Origin: Clostridia bacterium
GTDB lineage: Bacteria; Bacillota; Clostridia; TANB77; CAG-508
Direction of reading: 5' to 3'
DNA: 8,076 bases
Assembly: GCA_900753245.1 (NCBI GenBank)
Contig: CAADYJ010000061.1
Coordinates: 1 to 8,076, forward strand
Translations under genes and position numbers: made by a program
Part shown: piece by piece, positions 1-6,149 of the stretch
How positions within the stretch are numbered: the first letter of the stretch is position 1
Layout of the letters: every line of letters begins with the position of its first letter
The notes under the pieces: generated by a model
Databases searched by the model: none
The model's input: only the letters and a program-made list of their open reading frames with translations
Told to the model about the DNA's origin: nothing

Positions 1-1
1 A

Positions 2-1087
2 AGTAAAACAATAACATGGTCAAGTAGCAATACTAATATTGCAACAGTAAGTAGTACTGGAGTAGTAACAGCAAAAGCAAGTGGAGCAACAACAATAACA
101 GCTAAAACTTCAAATGGAAAAACAGCAACATGTAAAATAACAGTTCCTACAGACGTAACACCAACACAAAAGAAAGAACCAAGAGTAAGTTATCGCACAC
201 ATGTGCAAGATGTTGGTTGGCAAAGTTATGTGCAAAATGGAAATACTGCTGGAACAACGGGAAGAAGTTTAAGACTAGAAGGAATAAATATTAAAATAGA
301 TAATAATGAATATGGTGGAGGAATCTCTTATCAAACACATGTACAAAATATAGGCTGGCAAAATTATGTACAAAATAATCAAATGTCAGGAACGAGTGGA
401 AGAAGTTTAAGATTAGAAGCTATAAGGATAAAATTAACAGGAGAAATTGCAAATTATTATGATGTATATTATCGTGTTCATTGTCAAGAGTTTGGCTGGA
501 TGGGCTGGGCTAAAAACGGAGAAGATGCAGGAAGTGCAGGTTATAGTTACAGATTAGAAGGAATTCAGATTGTCTTAGTGAAAAAAGGTCAAAAAGCACC
601 AGGAAGTACAACAAACTGTTTTACTCAAAAATATGTATTATATTCAACACATGTACAAAATATAGGCTGGCAAGAAGCTACTAATGATGGCAAAATGTCA
701 GGAACAAGTGGAAGAAGTTTAAGACTAGAAGCTATACAAATGCGTTTAGATAATCAAAGATATGCCGGAGATATTGAATATAAAACACATATACAAAATA
801 TAGGATGGGAAAGTTCATACAGAAAAAACGGTCAAATATCAGGAACGAGTGGAAGAAGTCTAAGGTTAGAAGCTATACAAATAAGATTAACAGGCGAAAT
901 GGCAAAAAAATATGATATATATTATCGAGTTCATTGCCAAGAGTTTGGCTGGATGGGCTGGGCTAAAAATGGTCAATCTGCAGGAAGTGCAGGATACAGC
1001 TACAGATTAGAAGGAATACAAATTTTATTAGTAGAAAAAGGAAAAGCAGCACCAGGAAGTACAGCAAATGCTTTTAAATCAAGATAG
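2..1087 (+). CDS. Surface/secreted Big_2 + ChW-repeat protein, C-terminal part (5' end outside window)
   Basis: The reading frame is open from base 2 to a TAG at 1085-1087, giving 361 visible residues with no start in the window. The GTG at 203 lies inside a repeat and is not a credible start. Residues 1-48 are the end of a bacterial Ig-like group 2 (Big_2) domain, with the typical WSSSN, IATVSSTGVVTA and ATTITA strings. A short polar linker (about 49-62) leads into six clostridial hydrophobic-W (ChW) repeats of about 45-50 residues. Each has a Y-x-x-H-x-Q-x-x-GW core, an AG or SG turn and an RLE-(A/G)-I ending. Repeats begin near bases 191, 329, 470, 641, 779 and 923. ChW proteins are typically exported by Clostridia and are linked to the cell surface, adhesion or polymer binding. 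The export signal and any catalytic domain would lie upstream, so the exact role and ligand are unknown. No sortase motif or terminal membrane helix is seen at the C-terminus. Confidence 0.9.
   Translation, partial: SKTITWSSSNTNIATVSSTGVVTAKASGATTITAKTSNGKTATCKITVPTDVTPTQKKEPRVSYRTHVQDVGWQSYVQNGNTAGTTGRSLRLEGINIKIDNNEYGGGISYQTHVQNIGWQNYVQNNQMSGTSGRSLRLEAIRIKLTGEIANYYDVYYRVHCQEFGWMGWAKNGEDAGSAGYSYRLEGIQIVLVKKGQKAPGSTTNCFTQKYVLYSTHVQNIGWQEATNDGKMSGTSGRSLRLEAIQMRLDNQRYAGDIEYKTHIQNIGWESSYRKNGQISGTSGRSLRLEAIQIRLTGEMAKKYDIYYRVHCQEFGWMGWAKNGQSAGSAGYSYRLEGIQILLVEKGKAAPGSTANAFKSR
191..640 (+). repeat. ChW cassette A (three repeats)
   Basis: This is the first of two tandem higher-order units inside the surface-protein gene. 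It holds repeats starting at 191, 329 and 470, then a KAPGST-type tail. The third repeat differs from the first two: it has a VHCQEFGW core and the AGSAGYSYRLEGIQ ending. The matching repeats of cassette B lie 450, 450 and 453 bases downstream. Confidence 0.85.
641..1087 (+). repeat. ChW cassette B (duplicate of cassette A)
   Basis: This is the second three-repeat unit, with repeats starting at 641, 779 and 923 and the same APGST-x-N-x-F tail before the stop. DNA-level identity to cassette A includes an exact 32-nt match (485-516 versus 938-969). There is also an exact 28-nt match between repeat 2 and repeat 4 (334-361 versus 646-673). The shared DNA indicates a segmental duplication rather than distant protein-level similarity only. 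Confidence 0.85.
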
Positions 1088-1124
1088 AAAGAAAAGTTAT
1101 TATAATAATAAAAAAATTAATGTT

Positions 1125-1159
1125 GGATCTAAGGTTGAAAATCCTTAGGTCCACTTTTT
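1125..1159 (+). terminator. Rho-independent terminator after the ChW gene
   Basis: The arms 1125-1134 (GGATCTAAGG) and 1143-1152 (CCTTAGGTCC) pair over 10 positions with one U-G wobble and an 8-nt loop. A flanking T1124-A1153 pair can extend the stem, and a five-T run lies at 1155-1159. It sits 37 bases after the stop of the ChW gene and before the rfbA promoter, so it separates the two transcription units. Confidence 0.85.
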
Positions 1160-1192
1160 ATATAAAAATATTATTAAATATGACGAATTTTA

Positions 1193-1221
1193 TTGAAAAA
1201 TAACATATATAATGATATGAT
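1193..1221 (+). promoter_or_regulatory. Sigma-A-type promoter of the rfbA operon
   Basis: A -35 box TTGAAA (1193-1198) and a -10 box TATGAT (1216-1221) are separated by 17 bases. TGA at 1213-1215 forms an extended -10 (TGn) element. Transcription would start near 1228, giving a leader of about 57 nt before the rfbA ATG. An overlapping TATAAT at 1208-1213 lacks a good -35 at proper spacing, so it is the less likely -10. Confidence 0.7.
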
Positions 1222-1230
1222 GGTGTAAAA

Positions 1231-1250
1231 TTAGTTGGGGTACTAACTAA
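1231..1250 (+). promoter_or_regulatory. Small inverted repeat in the rfbA leader
   Basis: TTAGTT (1231-1236) and AACTAA (1245-1250) are perfect inverted repeats around an 8-nt GGGGTACT loop, only a few bases after the predicted transcription start. An A-run and T-run (AAAAATTTTT) follow. The 6-bp AT-rich stem is too weak to call a terminator. It could be a 5'-end stabilising hairpin, a dyad operator or chance. Confidence 0.25.
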
Positions 1251-1284
1251 AAATTTTTGTTTATATAAGAAAAGGAGAATAAAA

Positions 1285-2175
1285 ATGAAGACAAGAAAAG
1301 GAATAATACTTGCAGGAGGAAGCGCAACTAGATTATATCCTCTTACACTTGCTATCTCTAAACAAATAATGCCAGTATATGATAAACCAATGATATATTA
1401 TCCATTATCTGTTTTAATGGATGCTGGAATAAAAGATATTTTAATTATTTCAACGCCAAGAGATATAGTTACTTTTGAAGCTCTTTTAGGAGATGGAACA
1501 AAATGGGGAATGCATTTCGAATATAAAATCCAAGAAAAGCCAAAGGGATTAGCAGAAGCATTTATTATAGGTGAAGAATTTATAGGCGAAGATAATGTAG
1601 CTATGATACTTGGAGATAACATGTTCTATGGAGAACATTTAGCCAAAATTTTAAAGAAAGCAAATGAAAGAGAAGACGAATCTACAATATTTGGATATTT
1701 AGTAAAAGATCCTACAGCATATGGGGTTGTAGAAATGGATGAAGAAGGTAATGCTATATCTATAGAAGAAAAACCAGAAAATCCGAAATCAAATTACGCT
1801 GTACCAGGTTTATATTTCTATACAAACGATGTAGTAAACATAGCAAAAACAATAAAACCATCTACAAGAGGAGAATTAGAAATTACAACAATAAATGAAG
1901 AATATATGAAAAAAGGAAAATTAAAAGTAGAAAGACTAGGAAGAGGAACAACATGGTTCGATACAGGAACACATGATGCACTTTTAGAAACAGCTAGTTT
2001 TGTACAAACAATAGAAAAAAGACAAGGTCTTCAAGTATGCTCACCAGACGAAATAGCATACTTAAATAAATGGATAACAAAAGAACAATTACTAAATTTA
2101 GCCAAACCATTAGAAAAAACAGAATATGGAAAATACTTAAAAGACTTAGCAAATGGAAAATTTTTAGATGATTAA
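1285..2175 (+). CDS. rfbA: Glucose-1-phosphate thymidylyltransferase (RfbA/RmlA)
   Basis: This enzyme joins glucose-1-phosphate and dTTP to give dTDP-glucose and pyrophosphate, the first cytoplasmic step toward dTDP-rhamnose and other dTDP-deoxysugars. The 296-residue protein has the expected family length and runs end to end. The nucleotide-binding loop LAGGSATRLYPLT spans 9-21, and SKQIMPVYDKPMIYYPL spans 25-41. LGDN at 109-112 carries the metal-binding Asp111, EEKP lies at 161-164, RGELEIT at 195-201, and WFDTGTH at 224-230 carries Asp226. The loop reads GGSATR where the E. coli enzymes have GGSGTR, a mild Gly-to-Ala change. The ATG at 1285 follows AGGAG (1273-1277) by 7 nt and gives the usual MK-x-RKGIILAGG start. 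It is the first gene of a three-gene operon. Its stop TAA supplies the first bases of the next gene's ribosome-binding site. Confidence 0.96.
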   Translation: MKTRKGIILAGGSATRLYPLTLAISKQIMPVYDKPMIYYPLSVLMDAGIKDILIISTPRDIVTFEALLGDGTKWGMHFEYKIQEKPKGLAEAFIIGEEFIGEDNVAMILGDNMFYGEHLAKILKKANEREDESTIFGYLVKDPTAYGVVEMDEEGNAISIEEKPENPKSNYAVPGLYFYTNDVVNIAKTIKPSTRGELEITTINEEYMKKGKLKVERLGRGTTWFDTGTHDALLETASFVQTIEKRQGLQVCSPDEIAYLNKWITKEQLLNLAKPLEKTEYGKYLKDLANGKFLDD

Positions 2176-2187
2176 GGAGAAAAACTA

Positions 2188-4083
2188 ATGACAATGATAT
2201 TAGGATTTATAATAATATATTTATCAATAGTTTTAGGAAGTATTTTCTGGTCTAGTATATTAAACAAGAAAATAGAAACAACAATTGCGATAAATATAGG
2301 TATAATTGTATTAGAATTATATTTATTTAGTGCAATAAATCTATTAGCACAAGGAGTATATATAATAGCTACTGCTAATATAATATTAGGTATAATTACC
2401 ATAATAGTAAAAAGAAAAAAAGTATTAGAAAAAGTTTTAACTCCAGGATTTGTTTTCTTTTCATTAATGTATTTTATATTAATGATAACAAACTTTAATA
2501 AACAGTTAATACAATTTGATCAATATTTATATAGAAGTATAAATACAAAAATGGTATTTTACAACAATAATATTTTAGAAGAATATGTACGTATATCCCC
2601 GCCAATGACTACTCTTTTAGAATATTATTTTTTAAAACTAACAGGAATATATATACAAGGAATAGAAGCATTTGCAATGCAAATGTATGGAATAGCTTTA
2701 TTATTGCCTATATATGAAAATATTAAAAAATCTAAATTAGCTAATATTGTAGTAGGGTTGACTATATTATTTTTACCTGCAGTATTTACAAATTTAGTAT
2801 TTTATCAAAGTTCATATCCAGACGCTACTTTAGGACTATTAATAGGATATATATTATATACATTTTTTACAGATAGCAATACAAAATATAAAACAATTGC
2901 AATTATAATAGCAACTGCTATAATGACTTTAACTAAGCCTTCTGGAATAGCAATAGTATTAATAATAATTGCTATGTTCGGAATTTATGAGATTTTAAAA
3001 AATAGATATTATAAAAAAGAAAACATAAAGAAAATATTTACTAACAAAAATGTAAAAATTATATTTTTAACACTTCTAGTAGCTATATTAATATTTGTAT
3101 CATGGAAGTTAGTATTAAAACTATATAAAGTAAATGCAGATAGAACAGATCAAGATAGGGTGGGAGATAGCTCTGTACAATATGTTACAAATAGTTTAAT
3201 AACAACTATATTTGGCAAATATGAAGAGAATAACGATGCAGCAGATTCCAATGCAAAATTTATACCTAAAATATACAGCGTAAATGGATTTACAGTTCCA
3301 GTTAAAACATCATTGGCAATAACATCAATAATTATAATTGCAGGATATGTATATTGTTATTACAAATCAAATAATAAAGATTTAAAATATCAAATTATAG
3401 CAATAATAATAGGATTAATTTTATATATGATATTTTTACAATTATCGTATATATTAAAATTTTCAAACAGCGAGATGATAGGACACAATGGAATAGATAG
3501 ATATTTCCCTACATTTTTGTTAGGAATGCTGTATTTATTAATAGCTAGCATAATTAAAAAACTTAGTCAAAAAGAATATATAGCAAGAGATTATATAATT
3601 ATTTTATTAATTATGTTTTTAATCACACCTATTCAATATGTTTGTGAAGCAACTATCACTTCTGGAATGTATAATATAAAATCAATAGAATTTGTTAGCA
3701 CTGCTAAAAATATAGCCAATGAAATTAGTTCACAAATAGAAGATAAAAGCAAAATAATTACCATATCACAAGAAAAAAGGTCTATATTATATAATTTAAT
3801 GTTAAGATATTATTTGTATCCTAATCAAAAAGTACAAGTCTTAGAAAATATAACAGAAGAAAATGCAAATAGTTTAAGTAGTTTAGAAAAATATATAAAA
3901 AGTAGAGATTATAAATATATTTACATATGTAGTAAAAATGAAGAATTGATAAAAGTTTTGAAAAAATATTTTAATAATGTAGATGACATAAAAGAAAAAG
4001 TTATATATGAAATTAAATATAATGATGAAAAGAATATGACATTAATAGAACAAGCATATATAGATGAAAAAATAGATGAGTAA
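2188..4083 (+). CDS. Polytopic membrane protein, putative GT-C-type glycosyltransferase
   Basis: This is a 631-residue integral membrane protein with about 12-14 hydrophobic helices. The approximate spans are 1-23, 33-52, 56-75, 86-104, 163-178, 187-205, 212-228, 236-270, 290-310, 376-393, 402-424, 440-456 and 467-485. A polar tail of about 145 residues (486-631) follows. Several features recall GT-C glycosyltransferases, which use lipid-phosphate sugars on the outer membrane face. These are an acidic residue in the first large loop (FDQYLYRS, Asp111), SPPMTTLLEYYF at 137-148, YPD at 210-212 and an RYFPTFL string at 438-444. The tail has YKYIYI and alternating helix/strand character, suggesting a small folded extracytoplasmic domain. 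The ATG at 2188 follows GGAG (2176-2179) by 8 nt, only 12 nt after the rfbA stop. Lying between rfbA and rfbB argues for a role in envelope glycan assembly. A polymerase or another glycan-handling membrane protein remains possible, since no family can be named with certainty. Confidence 0.75.
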   Translation: MTMILGFIIIYLSIVLGSIFWSSILNKKIETTIAINIGIIVLELYLFSAINLLAQGVYIIATANIILGIITIIVKRKKVLEKVLTPGFVFFSLMYFILMITNFNKQLIQFDQYLYRSINTKMVFYNNNILEEYVRISPPMTTLLEYYFLKLTGIYIQGIEAFAMQMYGIALLLPIYENIKKSKLANIVVGLTILFLPAVFTNLVFYQSSYPDATLGLLIGYILYTFFTDSNTKYKTIAIIIATAIMTLTKPSGIAIVLIIIAMFGIYEILKNRYYKKENIKKIFTNKNVKIIFLTLLVAILIFVSWKLVLKLYKVNADRTDQDRVGDSSVQYVTNSLITTIFGKYEENNDAADSNAKFIPKIYSVNGFTVPVKTSLAITSIIIIAGYVYCYYKSNNKDLKYQIIAIIIGLILYMIFLQLSYILKFSNSEMIGHNGIDRYFPTFLLGMLYLLIASIIKKLSQKEYIARDYIIILLIMFLITPIQYVCEATITSGMYNIKSIEFVSTAKNIANEISSQIEDKSKIITISQEKRSILYNLMLRYYLYPNQKVQVLENITEENANSLSSLEKYIKSRDYKYIYICSKNEELIKVLKKYFNNVDDIKEKVIYEIKYNDEKNMTLIEQAYIDEKIDE

Positions 4084-4088
4084 AGGAG
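4084..4088 (+). promoter_or_regulatory. Ribosome-binding site that fixes the rfbB start
   Basis: AGGAG (4084-4088) begins one base after the TAA of the upstream membrane-protein gene (4081-4083). It is 8 nt from the ATG at 4097 but only 2 nt from the in-frame ATG at 4091, and it lies downstream of the ATG at 4076. Spacing therefore selects 4097. Confidence 0.75.
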
Positions 4089-4096
4089 AAATGAAA

Positions 4097-5062
4097 ATGA
4101 AAAATATATTAGTAACAGGAGCCGCAGGTTTTATAGGAGCAAACTTTGCAGAATATTTTGTAAACAAATACCCAGAATACAATATTGTAGTGGTTGATAA
4201 ATTAACATATGCAGGAAACATGAATAACTTAAAAAATGTAATAGATAAAATTAAATTTGAACAAGCTGATATATGTGATTTTGAAAGAATGACAGAAATA
4301 TTTGACAAATATGATATTAATGGGGTAATTCACTTTGCAGCAGAAAGCCATGTAGATAATAGTATAAAAACACCATTTATATTTACACAAACTAATGTAC
4401 TTGGAACACATACTTTATTAGAAGTAGCAAAAAGAAAATGGGGTGAAGGATCTCCAAATAAATTTATGCATATATCAACAGATGAAGTTTATGGAGCATT
4501 AGGAGAAGAAGGATACTTTACAGAAACTTCTCCAATAAAACCAAGTAGTCCATATTCAGCATCAAAAGCAAGTTCAGACTTATTAGTAAAAGCATATCAT
4601 GAAACATTTAAAATGAATGTAAATATTACAAACTGTTCTAACAACTATGGACCATATCAACATAATGAAAAATTAATACCACATATGATTAAACTAGCAT
4701 TAAATGATGAACCATTACCAGTTTATGGAACAGGTAAAAATATTAGAGATTGGTTATATGTAGAAGATCATTGTGAAGCAATAGATTTAGTATTCCATAA
4801 AGGAAAAGATGGAGAAAGATACAATGTTGGTGGACACAATGAAAAAAGAAATATTGAAATAGTAAAATTAATTTTACAAAGATTAAACAAACCAGAATCA
4901 TTAATAAAATATGTTGAAGATAGAAAGGGTCATGACTATAGATATGCGATAGATCCTACAAAAATAAGCACAGAATTAGGATGGCTTCCAAAAACAAAAT
5001 TTGAAGATGGAATAGTTAAAACAATTGATTGGTATGTAGCACATCCAGAATGGTTAAAATAA
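4097..5062 (+). CDS. rfbB: dTDP-glucose 4,6-dehydratase (RfbB/RmlB)
   Basis: This enzyme converts dTDP-glucose to dTDP-4-keto-6-deoxyglucose using bound NAD, acting directly on the product of RfbA. It is an extended short-chain dehydrogenase/reductase of 321 residues, slightly shorter than many family members but complete. The NAD-binding GxxGxxG (GAAGFIG) lies at 8-14, HFAAESHVD at 79-87, and STDEVYG at 127-133 with the family's Thr-Asp-Glu dehydration residues (128-130). The catalytic YxxxK spans Tyr153 to Lys157, NNYGPYQ is at 182-188, and RDWLYVEDH at 217-225. The start at 4097 (MKNILVTGAAGFIG) matches the family and has a well-placed ribosome-binding site. The longer in-frame ATG at 4076 would add seven residues encoded across that site and overlap the previous gene. 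It is the last gene of the operon and is followed by a strong terminator. Neither rfbC nor rfbD is alongside. Confidence 0.96.
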   Translation: MKNILVTGAAGFIGANFAEYFVNKYPEYNIVVVDKLTYAGNMNNLKNVIDKIKFEQADICDFERMTEIFDKYDINGVIHFAAESHVDNSIKTPFIFTQTNVLGTHTLLEVAKRKWGEGSPNKFMHISTDEVYGALGEEGYFTETSPIKPSSPYSASKASSDLLVKAYHETFKMNVNITNCSNNYGPYQHNEKLIPHMIKLALNDEPLPVYGTGKNIRDWLYVEDHCEAIDLVFHKGKDGERYNVGGHNEKRNIEIVKLILQRLNKPESLIKYVEDRKGHDYRYAIDPTKISTELGWLPKTKFEDGIVKTIDWYVAHPEWLK

Positions 5063-5067
5063 TTAAT

Positions 5068-5102
5068 AAAAAGGCAAAATAAGAATAAATTTTGCCTTTT
5101 TT
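5068..5102 (+). terminator. Rho-independent terminator of the rfbA-rfbB operon
   Basis: A perfect 13-bp stem is formed by 5068-5080 (AAAAAGGCAAAAT) and 5089-5101 (ATTTTGCCTTTTT), with an 8-nt loop and a six-T run at 5097-5102. It begins 6 bases after the rfbB stop. The A-run on the left arm would let it work in reverse too, but no reverse-strand gene is seen. Confidence 0.9.
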
Positions 5103-5103
5103 G

Positions 5104-5132
5104 TTGCATAAAATTATAAAAAAATATATAAT
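5104..5132 (+). promoter_or_regulatory. Sigma-A-type promoter of the glycosyltransferase-ruvB unit
   Basis: A -35 box TTGCAT (5104-5109) is followed after 17 bases by a consensus -10 TATAAT (5127-5132). The predicted start near 5139 leaves a leader of about 34 nt before the ATG at 5173. The -35 begins one base after the U-tract of the preceding terminator. Confidence 0.7.
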
Positions 5133-5160
5133 TTAAGCATTAGAAAAAATAGCAATAATT

Positions 5161-5167
5161 GGGGTGA
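5161..5167 (+). promoter_or_regulatory. Ribosome-binding site that fixes the glycosyltransferase start
   Basis: GGGGTGA (5161-5167) resembles the 3' part of the AGGAGGTGA complement to the 16S tail and lies 5 nt before the ATG at 5173. The alternative GTG start at 5164 is part of this same motif and has no ribosome-binding site of its own, so 5173 is preferred. Confidence 0.65.
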
Positions 5168-5172
5168 AAATA

Positions 5173-6117
5173 ATGAAAAAAATAACTATTATAATACCAG
5201 CATATAATGAAGAGGAATCTCTTCCAATGCTATACGAAAGATTAAATAAACTAATGAATGAAGTAACTAATTATGAATTTGAGGTACTATTTGTAAATGA
5301 TGGAAGTAGAGATAGAACATTAGAAATAATAAAATCTTTAAGAGAAAAAGATAATAGAATATCTTACGTAGATTTCTCACGTAATTTTGGAAAAGAAATA
5401 GCAATGATTGCAGGATTAGACTATGCAACAGGCGATTGTGTTATATTTATGGATGCAGACCTTCAAGATCCACCAGAGCTAATACCAGAATTAATTAAAT
5501 ATTGGGAAGAAGGTTATGATGATGTATATGCAAGAAGAAGTAGTAGAAAAGGAGAAACATGGCTTAAAAAATTTACATCAAAAATGTATTATAGAGTATT
5601 ACAAAGCTTAACAAGAGTGCCTATTCAAAAAGATACAGGAGATTTTAGATTATTAGATAGACGTTGCGTTAATGCTCTTAAAAAACTAAGAGAATCACAA
5701 AGATGCTCTAAAAGTATGTTTAGCTGGATAGGCTATAATAAGAAAGAAGTATTATATGAAAGAGATCCACGTATTGCAGGAACAACAAAATGGAATTATA
5801 AAAGATTAATAGATTTAGCAATAGATGGAATAACATCTTTTACAACATCACCACTTAGAATATCAACATACTTAAGTATACCAACATTTTTAGCTTTATT
5901 TATATATCTTGTATATGTAATAGTTAAATCAATAGTAACATCAACATTTGTACAAGCATATCAAGCTATAATATTACTTATACTATTCTTCTCAGGAGTG
6001 CAAATATTGTTGTTTGGAATTATAGGAGAATATTTAGGAAGAATATTTAATGAAACAAAAAACAGACCATTATACTTTGTTGATGAATATAATGGAAAAA
6101 AAGAAACAAACGAATAA
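5173..6117 (+). CDS. Family 2 glycosyltransferase, GtrB/DPM1-like (polyprenyl-phosphate sugar synthase)
   Basis: This 314-residue enzyme probably transfers a hexose from a nucleotide sugar to undecaprenyl phosphate on the cytoplasmic face of the membrane. The GT-A domain has IIIPAYNEEESLP at 6-18, VNDGSRDRT at 41-49 and the metal-binding DAD in MDADLQDPPE at 93-102. TGDFRLLDRR follows at 155-164 and the RIAGTTKW acceptor-side motif at 200-207. Two C-terminal membrane helices (about 230-252 and 263-288) and a short FNETKNRP-type tail are the usual GtrB architecture. The ATG at 5173 gives MKKITIIIPAYNEEE, the normal family N-terminus. It is the first gene after its own promoter, and ruvB starts 32 nt after its stop. 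Families with this fold use glucose, galactose, mannose or modified sugars, and the donor cannot be told from sequence. No gtrA-like flippase lies in the window. Confidence 0.9.
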   Translation: MKKITIIIPAYNEEESLPMLYERLNKLMNEVTNYEFEVLFVNDGSRDRTLEIIKSLREKDNRISYVDFSRNFGKEIAMIAGLDYATGDCVIFMDADLQDPPELIPELIKYWEEGYDDVYARRSSRKGETWLKKFTSKMYYRVLQSLTRVPIQKDTGDFRLLDRRCVNALKKLRESQRCSKSMFSWIGYNKKEVLYERDPRIAGTTKWNYKRLIDLAIDGITSFTTSPLRISTYLSIPTFLALFIYLVYVIVKSIVTSTFVQAYQAIILLILFFSGVQILLFGIIGEYLGRIFNETKNRPLYFVDEYNGKKETNE

Positions 6118-6149
6118 CAAATAGATTATTTTAAAACTGGAGATATAAC

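Noticed and set aside
191..1087. Regularly spaced direct repeats considered as a CRISPR-like array
   Set aside because: The repeats are long, in frame, diverged at synonymous and non-synonymous sites, and encode ChW protein repeats. There are no short identical repeats with unique spacers.
203..1087. Complete 294-residue protein starting at GTG 203
   Set aside because: The frame is open further upstream to base 2 and encodes Big_2 sequence there. The GTG is an internal Val codon in the first ChW repeat and has no ribosome-binding site.
1120..1203. A 27-codon + strand frame starting at ATG 1120
   Set aside because: It runs through the terminator hairpin and has no ribosome-binding site, so it is not a credible small gene.
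1293..1347. Gly-to-Ala change in the RfbA nucleotide loop (GGSATR) as a sign of altered function
   Set aside because: All other catalytic motifs are intact and a small residue is kept, so this looks like ordinary family variation rather than inactivation.
1398..2402. Reverse-strand open frames at 1398-1622, 1994-2194 and 2172-2402
   Set aside because: They lie opposite rfbA and the membrane-protein gene, have low-complexity hydrophobic translations, and have no ribosome-binding site or family motif. They are antisense shadows of AT-rich coding DNA.
4042..4411. Reverse-strand open frames at 4042-4308 and 4229-4411
   Set aside because: They overlap the strongly supported rfbB gene on the other strand, and their translations match no recognisable protein.
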